A DNA stretch of 64,000 nt from Candidatus Defluviilinea gracilis (GCA_016716235.1 JADJWS010000001.1:1860001-1924000); one strand, 5' to 3'; shown: positions 18,840-27,647, numbered from the stretch's first letter. Program-made: numbers and translations. The notes: generated by a model from the sequence alone, not told the origin.

Positions 18840-19811
18840 ATGCGAAAAGTTGGCTCGCTCCATTCATTCGACAAACTCAAACTCCTTGCGGATTCCCGCC
18901 GCATGGATATTTTGCGGTTGCTCATGGCTTCGCCCGCCACGCTCACGCATCTCGCGCGGACGATGAAGCAGTCTCCCGCCTGGATTCGGCATCACATCCT
19001 CGCGCTCGAATCGGCGGAACTTGTCGAAGTTGGCGAGATCCGCAAAACGGGCAAAGTGACCGAGAAGTTCTATCGCGCCAAAGCGGATGCCTTGTTCTTG
19101 CGGGAGATCGTTCTCCCGAAAACTCAAAAGCCCGCAATCGTTTTTTCGGGGAGTCATGACCTTGCGCTCGAAGGGATTGCCGATCATCTTGAAAAGCATG
19201 TTTCGATCTTGAGTTTGCCTGTCGGGTCGCTGGATGGATTGGTGAATCTGCGGCAAGGACTGTGTCAGATCAGCGGCTCGCATCTCCTCGATGAAAGCGG
19301 CGAATACAACACCCCGTTCGTTCGCCATGTATTCCCCGACCGCGAGGTGGAAATCGTCACACTGGCGTACCGCACACAGGGTCTCATGCTTGCGGACGGA
19401 AACCCAAAACGGATCAAGAAGCTTGTCGATATTGCCAACCCTTCGATCCATTTTGTCAATCGGAATTCCGGTTCGGGAACTCGTCTGTGGTTCGACGCCG
19501 AGTTGAAGAGGCTCAAAATTCCCGTTGAAAAAATCGGCGGATACAACAATGAAGTAAAGACGCATACCGAAGCCGCCGCATTGATTGCCAATGGCAAAGC
19601 GGATGTGTCGCTTGGCTTGCAAGCCGCCGCGCATCAAGCCAGCCTTGATTTTATTCCGCTGTTCGAAGAACGCTATGATCTTGTTTTGCCGCGCCAGAAT
19701 GAAAAATTGCTGGCGCCCCTGCTCGATCATTTGCAAACCGTCTCATTTCGCAATGATTTAAACGCGCTCACTGGCTACAACTCCGCGCATAGCGGGGAGC
19801 AAGTTCTATAG
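18840..19811 (+). CDS. HTH regulator fused to a periplasmic-binding-like domain (molybdate/tungstate response)
   Basis: The 323-residue protein has an N-terminal ArsR-like winged helix (residues 10-75: RRMDILRLLMASPATLTHLARTMKQSPAWIRHHI). A cytoplasmic type-2 binding-protein domain follows (about 98-310: VFSGSHDLALEGIADHL, FVNRNSGSGTRLWFD, GKADVSLGLQAAA). This fusion is typical of regulators that sense oxyanions or molybdenum-pterin-like ligands and sit next to tungstate or molybdate transporters. It lies 50 bases before tupA. I infer that it controls this uptake operon. Confidence 0.85.
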   Translation: MRKVGSLHSFDKLKLLADSRRMDILRLLMASPATLTHLARTMKQSPAWIRHHILALESAELVEVGEIRKTGKVTEKFYRAKADALFLREIVLPKTQKPAIVFSGSHDLALEGIADHLEKHVSILSLPVGSLDGLVNLRQGLCQISGSHLLDESGEYNTPFVRHVFPDREVEIVTLAYRTQGLMLADGNPKRIKKLVDIANPSIHFVNRNSGSGTRLWFDAELKRLKIPVEKIGGYNNEVKTHTEAAALIANGKADVSLGLQAAAHQASLDFIPLFEERYDLVLPRQNEKLLAPLLDHLQTVSFRNDLNALTGYNSAHSGEQVL

Positions 19812-19861
19812 CATCGCCGTCGTTCCCTCACGTCGGACACCTCTATTTTTAGGAGTCTCCC

Positions 19862-20713
19862 ATGAAACGAATTCTCCCAATTCTCTTAATTCTCTTTCTG
19901 TTGGCAACTGCCTGCTCGCCGAAGTCCGCCGCGCCAGCCAACCCGAACTTGATCCTGGCAACCACCACCTCCACGCAGGATTCGGGTCTGCTCGACGTGT
20001 TGATCCCGATGTTCGAAGCCGAATCAGGTTACACCGTCCAGACTGTGGCGGTGGGGTCGGGTCAGGCGATGAAGATGGGTGAGGAAGGCAACGCGGATGT
20101 CCTGCTCGTCCACGCGCCGAAATCTGAAGTGGAATTCATGACAAACGGATTCGGCAAGGACCGCGCGCTCGTCATGCATAACGATTTCATCATCGTCGGT
20201 CCCGCGGCGGACCCGGCGGGCATCAAAGGCAAGCCTGTGGTGGACGCGTTGAAAGCGATTAGCGCGGGGAGCGCGGAGTTTGTTTCGCGCGGCGACGATT
20301 CTGGCACGCACAAAGCCGAATTGAATTTGTGGAAGAAAGCCGAATACGATCCCAAAGCCGCCGCGCCCGCGTGGTATCTTGAATCGGGACAGGGCATGGG
20401 CGCCACGTTGACGATCGCCTCTGAAAAAGGCGCGTACACCATGACCGATCGCGCGACCTATCTCGCCAACAAGGACAATCTGGATTTGGAGATTCTCGTC
20501 GAGGGCGACAACGCGTTGTTGAATGTGTATCACGTGATCACAATCAACCCCGAACAATGGGATAAGGTAAATTACGACGGCGCGCTGGCGTTTCTGAATT
20601 TTATGATCGCATCGTCCACACAAGAGGTCATTGGGAAATTTGGCGTTGACACATACGGCCAGCCGTTGTTCTATCCCGATGCCGATAAGACCGACGCGGA
20701 TCTGGGTCTGTAA
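19862..20713 (+). CDS. tupA: tungstate-binding lipoprotein TupA
   Basis: The 283-residue lipoprotein has a signal sequence ending in the lipobox ATAC with Cys18. The mature protein begins its fold with LILATTTSTQDSGLLD near residue 30, the oxyanion-binding signature of TupA proteins, and includes VSRGDDSGTHKAELNLWKKA near 141 and YTMTDRATYL near 196. It should capture tungstate (or molybdate) outside the membrane for the TupB-type permease. It is preceded by AGGAG eight bases before ATG. Confidence 0.92.
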   Translation: MKRILPILLILFLLATACSPKSAAPANPNLILATTTSTQDSGLLDVLIPMFEAESGYTVQTVAVGSGQAMKMGEEGNADVLLVHAPKSEVEFMTNGFGKDRALVMHNDFIIVGPAADPAGIKGKPVVDALKAISAGSAEFVSRGDDSGTHKAELNLWKKAEYDPKAAAPAWYLESGQGMGATLTIASEKGAYTMTDRATYLANKDNLDLEILVEGDNALLNVYHVITINPEQWDKVNYDGALAFLNFMIASSTQEVIGKFGVDTYGQPLFYPDADKTDADLGL

Positions 20714-20889
20714 ACTACTCCGGGTAACACGGAGTTAATGAATTCCTCTGATTACCTTACAGAATGCGTTTGGACGCAGACCCTTGCACCGCCCGCAAGG
20801 GCAGGTGAAAACGCTGATTTCGCTGATTCCAAAGGGAGAAAATCTGCGTTTTCAGCGTGAATCAGCGTCCTGATTTTGAAAGAGTTGCA
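20714..20889. repeat. repeat-rich spacer between tupA and modA
   Basis: A short hairpin (ACTCCG..CGGAGT at about 20718-20736) follows the tupA stop. Further on, CGCTGATTTCGCTGATT (about 20814) is mirrored by CAGCGTGAATCAGCG (about 20855-20869), making a long imperfect stem. Such Chloroflexota-type intergenic repeats recur at 10460 and 21680. No gene is seen. Confidence 0.5.
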
Positions 20890-21672
20890 ATGAAAAGAAC
20901 GATGCCTGTTTTGATCTTGATCGCCATCCTGCTGGTTGGCTGCGCCAACTCAAATGAATCGAAGCCGCGCGCGTTGACCGTTTTCGCCGCCGCATCCCTG
21001 ACCGACGCCTTCACTGAAATCGGAAAGAATTTCGAGTCGCAAAACCCAAACGTGACCGTCACCTTTAACTTCGCTGGCTCGCAAGCCCTGCGGACTCAGA
21101 TCGAGGAAGGCGCGCCCGCCGATGTGTTCGCCTCTGCCAGCGCCAAAGAAATGGACGCATTGATCGCAGGCTCGTTCGCCGCAAAAGAATCTTCTCAAAT
21201 TTTTCTCAGTAATAAACTGGCGGTCATCGTCCCTGCCGACAACCCCGCAGGCATCGACTCGCTCGATGACCTGGCGAATTCTGGAGTCAAAATCGTCCTC
21301 GCCGCCGAAGAGGTTCCCGTCGGAAACTATTCGCGCCAAGCGTTCGAGTTGATGAACGCATCGTTTGGCGCGGATTTCAAAAACAACGTTCTGGCGAATG
21401 TCGTATCGAATGAAGATAACGTCAAGCAAGTGGTTGCTAAAGTCCAACTCGGTGAAGCGGACGCGGGTATAGTTTATATGTCCGATGCCGTCGTCGCGCC
21501 CGAATTGGAAACAATCCAAATTCCAGACGAAATGAATGTTATTGCCAAATATCCCATCGCGCCGCTGGTTGAATCCGCTAATATCGAGTTGGCGCGGGCG
21601 TTCGTCGCTTATGTTCTGTCGGATGAGGGTCAGGCAATTTTGCGGAAGTGGGGATTTGCTCCGCCAAAATAA
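20890..21672 (+). CDS. modA: molybdate-binding lipoprotein ModA
   Basis: From ATG 20890 the protein has 260 residues, with a lipoprotein signal (LVGC, Cys18). The ModA fold begins LTVFAAASLTDAFTEIGKNFE and continues FNFAGSQALRTQIEEGAPADVFASAS; the AAASL and SGSQ/AGSQ-type residues bind the oxyanion. The end, YVLSDEGQAILRKWGF, is also diagnostic. A longer frame from 20857 begins inside repeat DNA and would spoil the signal peptide. It delivers molybdate to the ModB-type permease downstream. Confidence 0.94.
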   Translation: MKRTMPVLILIAILLVGCANSNESKPRALTVFAAASLTDAFTEIGKNFESQNPNVTVTFNFAGSQALRTQIEEGAPADVFASASAKEMDALIAGSFAAKESSQIFLSNKLAVIVPADNPAGIDSLDDLANSGVKIVLAAEEVPVGNYSRQAFELMNASFGADFKNNVLANVVSNEDNVKQVVAKVQLGEADAGIVYMSDAVVAPELETIQIPDEMNVIAKYPIAPLVESANIELARAFVAYVLSDEGQAILRKWGFAPPK

Positions 21673-21751
21673 AAACCCTGCCACAGAGAGCAACAAGAAA
21701 ATCAATTAAAATCTCTGTGAACTCTGTGTTCTCAGTGGCTAAAGGGCTAAA

Positions 21752-22540
21752 TTGAAAAAACTCCTCGACTCGAAATGGATCTTTATCGTCCCAAGCATTT
21801 TCATGCTGGGATTATTTTTCCTGCCGCTGTTGGCTGTTTTCGCGCGCTCGATCAACGCGGAGTTTTTTGATTATGCCTTTTCACAGCAAGCCCTGAACGC
21901 CTTGAAGTTAAGCCTGGCGACCAGCACGATCACAACTTTCTGCGCGATTCTGTTCGGCACGCCGCTGGCTTATATTCTTGCGAACTGGAAGATTAAATTG
22001 AAATCGTGGCTCGAACTGCTGATCGACCTGCCCATCGTTCTCCCGCCGTCGGTTGCGGGGCTGGCGTTGTTGATCGCATTCGGTCGGCGGGGGGTGTTCG
22101 GCTCGACCTTGGACATGTTCGGGATCTCGCTTCCATTCACGACGGCGGCGGTGGTGATGGCTCAAATGTTTGTCGCCGCGCCGTTATACATCCGCTCGGC
22201 GCGGGTGGGCTTCACGGGCATTGACAAGCAACTCGAGGAAGCCGCCAACGTGGAGGGCGCGAATCGCTGGCAGATGTTCCGCGAGGTGATGCTTCCGCTC
22301 ACGGGGAAAACATTGCTGAGCGGCGCGATCCTCACGTGGACGCGCGCCCTCGGCGAATTCGGCGCGACGATTTTATTTGCGGGCAACTTGGAGGGCGTCA
22401 CTCAAACCATGCCCATGGCGATCTATCTGGGATTTGAACGCGATCTTGGCGTTGCCCTCGCGCTGGCTGTCGTTCTTGTGTTTGTTTCGATCGTATTGCT
22501 TGCGCTTACCCGCCGGCTTGAAAAACAGGAACGCGATTGA
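21752..22540 (+). CDS. modB: molybdate ABC transporter permease ModB
   Basis: The 262-residue permease has six predicted helices and the ATPase-contact loop LEEAANVEGANRWQMFREVMLP near residue 160. The ALGEFGATILFAGN and TQTMPMAIYLGFE stretches are typical of ModB/CysT permeases. It begins at a TTG (21752); no in-frame ATG is near. The 79-base gap before it contains a repeat (ACAGAGA..TCTCTGTG). With ModA and the shared ATPase it imports molybdate. Confidence 0.93.
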   Translation: MKKLLDSKWIFIVPSIFMLGLFFLPLLAVFARSINAEFFDYAFSQQALNALKLSLATSTITTFCAILFGTPLAYILANWKIKLKSWLELLIDLPIVLPPSVAGLALLIAFGRRGVFGSTLDMFGISLPFTTAAVVMAQMFVAAPLYIRSARVGFTGIDKQLEEAANVEGANRWQMFREVMLPLTGKTLLSGAILTWTRALGEFGATILFAGNLEGVTQTMPMAIYLGFERDLGVALALAVVLVFVSIVLLALTRRLEKQERD

Positions 22541-22546
22541 TCGGTC

Positions 22547-23215
22547 GTGATTGAGAACATGCCCTTCGATTCCGAAATCTTCCGCGTCACTGCGCTGTCC
22601 CTGCAAATCTCCATCTTTGCCACGTTGTTGAGCCTGCTGATCGGCTTGCCCTTTGGCACGTGGCTGGCGCTGGGAAGTTTTCGCGGGCGCAATCTGATTC
22701 TCAGCATCATCAACACGGGCATGGCTCTCCCGCCTGTGGTGGTGGGGCTTGTTGTCGCGATGATGTTGTGGCGAAGCGGTCCGCTCGGGGATTGGAAATT
22801 GATTTACACGCCATGGGCGATCGTCATCGCGCAAGTGGTGATCGCCGCGCCCGTGGTCACCGGGTTAACTGCCGCCGCGTTGGCGGCGTTGGATCCGCGC
22901 CTGAGTCAACAACTGCTGGGACTCGGCGCCTCGCGCCCCCAAATGATCTGGTTCCTCTGGTGGGAGGCGCGACTCCCGCTTTTCGCCGCGCTGATGGCGG
23001 GCTTCGGTTCCGTGATCTCGGAGGTTGGCGCTTCGATGATGGTGGGCGGGAATATCAAGGGTCAAACGCGCGTGTTGACGACGGCGATCGTGTTGGAAAC
23101 GTCGAAGGGCGAGTTTGAGAGCGCGTTGGCGTTATCTGCCTTGTTGCTCATCATTACCTACCTGATCAATCTTGCGCTGACGTGGATTCAACAGAGGGGA
23201 GCAAAGAAAGGATGA
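22547..23215 (+). CDS. tupB: tungstate-type ABC permease TupB
   Basis: The 222-residue permease has five to six helices. TGMALPPVVVGLVVAMMLWRSGPLG near residue 58 and FGSVISEVGASMMVGGNIKGQTRVLTTAI near 160 are characteristic of TupB rather than ModB. It starts at GTG 22547 (an ATG at 22559 is possible), six bases after the modB stop. It would pair with TupA, giving the operon two different permeases that appear to share one ATPase. Confidence 0.88.
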   Translation: MIENMPFDSEIFRVTALSLQISIFATLLSLLIGLPFGTWLALGSFRGRNLILSIINTGMALPPVVVGLVVAMMLWRSGPLGDWKLIYTPWAIVIAQVVIAAPVVTGLTAAALAALDPRLSQQLLGLGASRPQMIWFLWWEARLPLFAALMAGFGSVISEVGASMMVGGNIKGQTRVLTTAIVLETSKGEFESALALSALLLIITYLINLALTWIQQRGAKKG

Positions 23216-23279
23216 ATGTTGAAGGATGAAGGCTTGTCCTGAGTTTGATCGAAGGGATGAAAAGAGGAGAGAGAAAGAA

Positions 23280-23996
23280 TTGATCGAGATTCGTAATTTG
23301 CTTGTGCAACGGAATGGGCGAGAGGTGTTGAATATTGACTCGCTCGATATTCGACGCGGCGAGACGCTGGGGGTTGTGGGCCCGAACGGGGCGGGGAAAA
23401 GCACGTTGTTGCTGACTCTGGCTCAATTGCTCAAACCTGCGAGCGGCGAGATTCGATTCGATGGACAATCGTTGCGCGAGTGGAATGAACTCGAATATCG
23501 CCGCAGGGTTTCGTTTGTATTCCAATCGCCGTTGTTATTGGATATGACGGTAGCGGAGAATGTTGCGTTGGGGTTGAGGTTCCGCGGCGCGTCGAAAGAC
23601 GAGGCAAAGGCTCAGGCGGCGAAGTGGATGAGAAGCCTCGGGGTCGAGTCGCTTGCCCAACGGCGAGCCGGTCAACTGTCGGGGGGCGAAGCGCAGAGGG
23701 TGAGTCTGGCGCGGGCGTTTGTGTTGAATCCCGAACTCCTTCTGCTCGATGAGCCGTTTGCGGCGCTCGATCCGCCGACGCGCGCGACGTTGATCGAAGA
23801 TTTGTCCGCGTTGCTGGCGGAGAATCATCGCGCGGCGGTTTTCGTCACGCATAATTTGAACGAGGCGGCGAAGTTGTGTCATCGTATTGCCGTGATCGTG
23901 AGCGGGAGTTTGCGACAGGCGGGGACGGCGAAGCAGATCAAATCGAAGCCTGCGGATGAAACTGTGCGGCAGTTTTTGAGCGAATTAACCTCATAG
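23280..23996 (+). CDS. ABC transporter ATPase for tungstate/molybdate
   Basis: The ATPase has Walker A GPNGAGKSTLL, Q-loop VFQSPLL, signature LSGGEAQRVSLARA, Walker B LLLLDEPFAALD and the switch His in FVTHNLNEA. I prefer TTG 23280 as the start (LIEIRNL), because the frame upstream from 23226 encodes a Lys/Arg-rich stretch made of repeat DNA (CTTGTCCTGAG type). About 238 residues is normal for TupC/ModC without the extra TOBE domain. It is the only ATPase in the cluster and probably serves both permeases. Confidence 0.9.
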   Translation: MIEIRNLLVQRNGREVLNIDSLDIRRGETLGVVGPNGAGKSTLLLTLAQLLKPASGEIRFDGQSLREWNELEYRRRVSFVFQSPLLLDMTVAENVALGLRFRGASKDEAKAQAAKWMRSLGVESLAQRRAGQLSGGEAQRVSLARAFVLNPELLLLDEPFAALDPPTRATLIEDLSALLAENHRAAVFVTHNLNEAAKLCHRIAVIVSGSLRQAGTAKQIKSKPADETVRQFLSELTS

Positions 23997-24026
23997 ACCT
24001 CCGAGTTCTTTAAGAACTCGGAGGTC
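23996..24026. repeat. 31-bp perfect palindrome after the ATPase gene
   Basis: Arms GACCTCCGAGTTCTT and AAGAACTCGGAGGTC flank a single T. The palindrome overlaps the last base of the ATPase stop codon. It belongs to the same family as copies at 28306-28371 and 61236-61268, all of which share GACCTCCGAG ends. It may serve as terminator or mRNA stabiliser before the selenoprotein gene. Confidence 0.75.
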
Positions 24027-24058
24027 TCGGTTATAATTTTGAAACTTGTGGAGGCGCG

Positions 24059-24301
24059 ATGTTGAAAATAGAGATCGTCTACTGCGCGGTCTGACATTAC
24101 ACCGCTCGGGCCGTGAGCCTGATGGGTGAACTGCTCAGGCACTATGAGCATGTGATCGAGGAGATCAAGTTGATCCCTTCGGATGAGGGTCGCTTTGAAG
24201 TGACGGTCAATGGGCAGTTGTTGTTTTCGAAGTCGCAGTTGCATCGTCATGCCGAGGCGGGGGAAGTGGTGGAGTTGGTGAGGAAGTTGGTTGGAGAATA
24301 A
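24059..24301 (+). CDS. SelW/Rdx-family selenoprotein with in-frame TGA (selenocysteine)
   Basis: Reading from ATG 24059 through the TGA at 24092-24094 gives an 80-residue Rdx-fold protein. The redox motif at residues 9-12 reads C-A-V-U, exactly where SelW-like proteins have CxxU or CxxC after the first strand (KIEIVYC). The rest fits the family: IKLIPSDEGRFEVTVNGQLLFSK near residue 43 and a C-terminal helix EVVELVRKLVG. GGAGG lies just before the ATG. A possible SECIS hairpin follows the TGA (stems CACC/GGTG and GCTC/GAGC, loop GGGCCGT at 24108-24114). Gene callers would start it wrongly at GTG 24113. It requires SelA/B/C/D elsewhere in the genome. Confidence 0.82.
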
Positions 24302-24307
24302 TCAAAG

Positions 24308-24340
24308 AGACCTCACAGGTCTTCAAGACCTGTGAGGTCT
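24308..24340. repeat. 33-bp perfect palindrome, terminator-like
   Basis: Arms AGACCTCACAGGTCTT and AAGACCTGTGAGGTCT flank a single C and are followed by ATAAAAAAG. It lies between the selenoprotein gene and trpS and has the same architecture as the GACCTCCGAG palindromes with a different core. Confidence 0.75.
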
Positions 24341-24358
24341 ATAAAAAAGAGGTCATGA

Positions 24359-25345
24359 ATGCCAAAAAAGGGACGCGTATTTTCAGGAGCAAGACCGACA
24401 GGGCGGCAACACTTGGGGAATTATCTCGGCGCGATTCGGAATTACGTCGCGTTGCAGGACGACTACGATTGCGTCTATTGCATCGTGGATGTCCATGCGT
24501 TGACGACGGTGGAAACGACTCACGAGTTAAAACAAAACACCATCGAGATGGCGCTCGATTGGCTCGCGGCGGGGATTCGCCCTGAAGAGACGATCTTGTT
24601 CATCCAATCGCACGTCCCTGAAGTGATGGAACTTCACACGTATCTTTCGATGGTCACGCAGATGGGCAAACTCACCGACCTGCCGACCTTCAAAGAGAAG
24701 CTCGCCCAACAGCCCGAGAATGCCAACTACGGCTTGCTCGGCTATCCCGTCCTCATGACCGCCGACATCGTTCTGTATAAATCCGACATCGTTCCCGTCG
24801 GCATCGATCAGGCTCCGCATTTGGAATTTGCGCGCGAGATCGTCCGTTCGTTCAATTATCGCTACAACACAAAAGTGTTGATCGAGCCGCAGGTGAAGCA
24901 TACCGAGGTGCTGAAAGTGTTGGGCATTGACGGCAAAGCGAAGATGAGCAAGAGTTTGAACAATCACATCGAACTCGCCGCCACACCCGAAGAGACAACC
25001 GCGCGCGTGAAGGATATGGTCACTGACCCCGCGCGCGTCAAACGCACCGACCCAGGCAACCCCGACGTGTGCAACGTCTTCTCGATGCACAAGATTTTTT
25101 CGCCGCAAGATGAAGTGGATATGATCAACGTCGAGTGCCGCCGCGCGGGCATTGGATGCGTGGACTGCAAGAAACGCTTCGCCGCGAACTTGAATAAGCA
25201 CCTCGAACCTTTCCGCGCCAAACGCGCCGAACTCGCTTCAAAACCCGCCTATGTGACGGATGTGCTGAACGATGGGGCTTCGCGCGCCCGTGTGATTGCG
25301 CAGGAGACGATGGTTGAGGTGAGAGAGGCGATGGCGTTGCCGTGA
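24359..25345 (+). CDS. trpS: tryptophanyl-tRNA synthetase
   Basis: The 328-residue class I synthetase has the HIGH-equivalent PTGRQHLGNYLGA near residue 13 and the KMSKS loop (AKMSKSLNN) near 198. The Trp-pocket region GYPVLMTADIVLYKSDIVPVGIDQ lies near 126. An internal CVDCKKRF near 270 is a small Cys pair. It charges tRNA-Trp; a tRNA-Trp gene lies at 38794. ATG 24359 is chosen over the out-of-frame ATG at 24355; AGAGG lies seven bases before it. Confidence 0.96.
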   Translation: MPKKGRVFSGARPTGRQHLGNYLGAIRNYVALQDDYDCVYCIVDVHALTTVETTHELKQNTIEMALDWLAAGIRPEETILFIQSHVPEVMELHTYLSMVTQMGKLTDLPTFKEKLAQQPENANYGLLGYPVLMTADIVLYKSDIVPVGIDQAPHLEFAREIVRSFNYRYNTKVLIEPQVKHTEVLKVLGIDGKAKMSKSLNNHIELAATPEETTARVKDMVTDPARVKRTDPGNPDVCNVFSMHKIFSPQDEVDMINVECRRAGIGCVDCKKRFAANLNKHLEPFRAKRAELASKPAYVTDVLNDGASRARVIAQETMVEVREAMALP

Positions 25346-25363
25346 GTGAGGTAGACAGGTTGT

Positions 25364-25391
25364 GAGATACGAGATACGAGATACGAGATAC
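25364..25391. repeat. tandem repeat, four copies of GAGATAC
   Basis: Four perfect head-to-tail copies of a 7-base unit lie between trpS and dtd. A related string (GAGTTACGAGATACGA) occurs inside the dihydroorotate-dehydrogenase-like gene near 27855. Copy number may vary between strains. Confidence 0.8.
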
Positions 25392-25429
25392 AGCCTGTGT
25401 GCTTGTTTCCGTGTTTACGTTTTCCTCCC

Positions 25430-25867
25430 ATGAGAGCATTAATCCAGCGCGTTTCCCATGCTAGCGTAACCGTAGACCAGCAAACCATTTCCTCCATCGG
25501 GAAAGGTTTGCTGATCTTGTTGGGGGTTGGGCACGGAGATGGGGAGGAGCAGGCAAACTTCCTTGCCGAGAAGACCGCCAACTTGCGTATCTTTGAAGAT
25601 GAACAGGGGAAAACGAATTTATCCATTTTGGATGTGAAGGGGGAAGCAATTGTAGTTTCGCAGTTTACGTTGTACGCAAATACCCAAAAGGGACGCCGAC
25701 CTTCATTCATTGAAGCCGCCTTACCCGATGTCGCTGAACCGCTGGTGAATCGATTTATCGAGTTATTGCGCGGACACGGCGTCCCGACTCAAACGGGAAA
25801 ATTCGGCGCGCACATGGAAGTGGAAATTCACAACGACGGCCCCGTCACGATCTGGTTGGAAAAATGA
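25430..25867 (+). CDS. dtd: D-aminoacyl-tRNA deacylase
   Basis: From ATG 25430 the protein has 145 residues. DTD hallmarks are the N-terminal [15 protein letters not shown], the catalytic SQFTLYA near residue 79 and the C-terminal [11 protein letters not shown] with the cross-subunit GP motif. It hydrolyses D-amino acids (and Gly mis-charged on tRNA-Ala) from tRNA as a homodimer. The longer frame from 25397 adds only repeat-derived residues. The last four bases overlap the next gene (ATGA). Confidence 0.96.
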   Translation: MRALIQRVSHASVTVDQQTISSIGKGLLILLGVGHGDGEEQANFLAEKTANLRIFEDEQGKTNLSILDVKGEAIVVSQFTLYANTQKGRRPSFIEAALPDVAEPLVNRFIELLRGHGVPTQTGKFGAHMEVEIHNDGPVTIWLEK

Positions 25868-26397
25868 CTCTCCAGCCCAACGCGTTCCAAAAAATGACGC
25901 ATCGTTTTTTGATGCTCAAGCCTGTTTCAAGGCTTTTGTCGAAAATTTTGTATCGTGCCGATAATTTGTTGTTGTGGGCAAGCAAAGGGAAACTTACGCT
26001 CACTCGCATTGTGGGGCTGTGCGTTATCCAGTTGACGACGAAGGGCGCGAAGACGGGAAAACTACGAGCCATGCCGTTGATCAGTTTTCCAGACGGCGAG
26101 AAGCTCGCGTTGATCGCGTCCTATTTTGGCGGGGAGCATAACCCGGGCTGGTATTACAACTTGAAGGCAAACCCCGAGTGCGAAGTGCGGATCAATGGCA
26201 GGATCGGAAAATACATCGCGCGCGAGTCGTTTGATGAAGAACGCGAGAAATATTTTCAGATGGCAAATTCTTTTTACGAGGGATATGGAAAATATCGTGA
26301 ACGCGCCGCGCATCGGCATATCCCCGTGATGGTGTTGGAGCCGAAAGATTCTCTCACCACGAAGGACACAAAGATCACGAAGGATTCATTGTCGTAA
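25864..26397 (+). CDS. deazaflavin (F420)-dependent nitroreductase-family protein
   Basis: The 177-residue split-barrel protein carries [57 protein letters not shown], the core signature of the DDN/F420-binding nitroreductase family. An F420H2-linked reduction is likely, but the substrate is unknown. The start overlaps dtd by four bases. The tail [13 protein letters not shown] is encoded by a dispersed repeat (CCACGAAGGACAC type), so the natural end of the protein was probably earlier. Confidence 0.82.
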   Translation: MTLQPNAFQKMTHRFLMLKPVSRLLSKILYRADNLLLWASKGKLTLTRIVGLCVIQLTTKGAKTGKLRAMPLISFPDGEKLALIASYFGGEHNPGWYYNLKANPECEVRINGRIGKYIARESFDEEREKYFQMANSFYEGYGKYRERAAHRHIPVMVLEPKDSLTTKDTKITKDSLS

Positions 26398-26466
26398 AGC
26401 CAAATCCCTTTGTGTTTAACTGATGTTGCGCAGTTGAAGCCAGTCTCATTTCCGTAACGCGACATA

Positions 26467-27609
26467 TTGAACATTAACAATTTATTCTGACATATACTAA
26501 GCATGCCGAAACGGGAGGCGGCGGACATGAAAAAGTATCATCTCCAAATCACAGAGGCGGAGCGAGCCAGTCTGAACCGCTGGCTAAAGAACCCTCCCAA
26601 GCCGTATTTGCGAGAGCGTGCCCGTGCGATTTTGCTGGTGGCAGACGGTCAGGAAGGGCAGGCAGTGGCCAAACACTTGCGGGTTCGCGTGCATCGTACC
26701 ACGATTGGCGAGTGGGTCAAACGCTTTCAAGCCGAGGGTGTGGCCGGGTTGAAAATCAAAACAGGTCGAGGTCGAAAGCCAATCTTTTTCCCCGCCCACA
26801 GAGCAGGTGCAAGCCGAGGTGGAGCGCGTCTTGCACCGCACACCGTATGAATTTGGCGCCAGCGAGTGCGCTGGCGGTTACAGGATGTGGGGCGTGCCTT
26901 GGCTTGGTTGCAAGGCTGTAGTGTACCTGGCATTTACAAAGTTTTGAAACGTCTGGGCTTTAGCCGCAAACAAGCTTTGGGATTCATCCACAGCCCAGAT
27001 CCAGCGTACCAAGCCAAATGGAAAAGGATTTTGCAGGCGTTTGAAGAAGCAGCGCACCACCCGCAGACTACGGTGATCTTGTTCATGGATGAACTGACTT
27101 ACTTTCGTCGTCCCGCAAAAGCGCCAACCTATCATGCGCATGGCAAAACCCAACCCAAGGCCATGGATGCACCCCAGTACAATGCACAAACCAGAGTGGT
27201 CGCTGTTTTGAACGGGATCACGGGTCGGGTGACTTATTTGCAACGCACCAAGATCGGCAAAAAGGAACTTCCCCGCTTCTATGCCCAAGTGCGCGCCGCT
27301 TATCCGCAGGCGCAACGCATCTATCTGGCTCAAGATAATTGGCCGGTTCACAAACTGCCCGCAGTTCTCGAAGCCTTGCATGCTCAGCAACTTACACCCC
27401 TGTTGTTCCCGACTTACGCCTCCTGGCTCAATCCCATTGAAAAATTATGGAAATGGCTGAAGCAGGAAGTGTTACACCTCCATCGCTGGGCAGACCAAGT
27501 GAACCAATTGCGATTTCAGGTCCTTGCTTTTCTCGACCGTTTCTCTCACGGTTCTGAACCGCTCTTACGCTATACCGGCCTTATGTCAGAGTAATTTGTT
27601 AATGTTCAA
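26467..27609 (+). mobile_element. IS630-family insertion sequence
   Basis: Terminal inverted repeats at 26467-26494 (TTGAACATTAACAATTTATT..) and 27582-27609 (..AATTTGTTAATGTTCAA) match over about 28 bases with few differences. They enclose a DDE transposase gene. TA precedes the left end, but the right end is followed by AA, so the usual TA duplication is not intact. It sits between the nitroreductase-like gene and the dihydroorotate-dehydrogenase-like gene. Flanking bases form an interrupted inverted repeat (GTAACGCGACAT on the left, ATCTCGCATTACG on the right). Confidence 0.85.
26503..27594 (+). pseudogene. IS630 transposase, broken by compensating frameshifts
   Basis: The N-terminal HTH part (residues to GRGRKPIFF, about 26503-26800) and the DDE part (26866-27594) lie in the same frame. 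A middle segment of about 20 codons (TEQVQAEVERVLHRTPYEFG, around 26800-26862) reads only in another frame, so a TGA at 26848 stops the first part. DDE residues are visible: FMDELTYF, LAQDNWPVHK and the Glu in WLNPIEKLWKWLK. Homopolymer runs (TTTTTCCCC) sit at the first shift. It is either a decayed copy or affected by sequencing error; programmed shifting is less likely because two shifts are needed. Confidence 0.8.
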
Positions 27610-27647
27610 AATCTCGCATTACGTCTTTACTGCGTAAGGTGAGGTGT

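Noticed and set aside
24113..24301. A 62-residue gene starting at GTG 24113
   Set aside because: It lacks a ribosome-binding site and the first strand and redox motif of the Rdx fold; reading through TGA from 24059 gives the whole protein, so the short version is an artefact of treating TGA as stop.
25364..25391. Tandem repeats as a possible CRISPR array
   Set aside because: The units are 7 bases with no spacers and no cas genes are present; it is a simple microsatellite-like repeat.
26503..27594. Programmed frameshifting in the IS630 transposase
   Set aside because: Two opposite shifts about 60 bases apart would be needed; decay or indel errors in the T5/C4 run is simpler.
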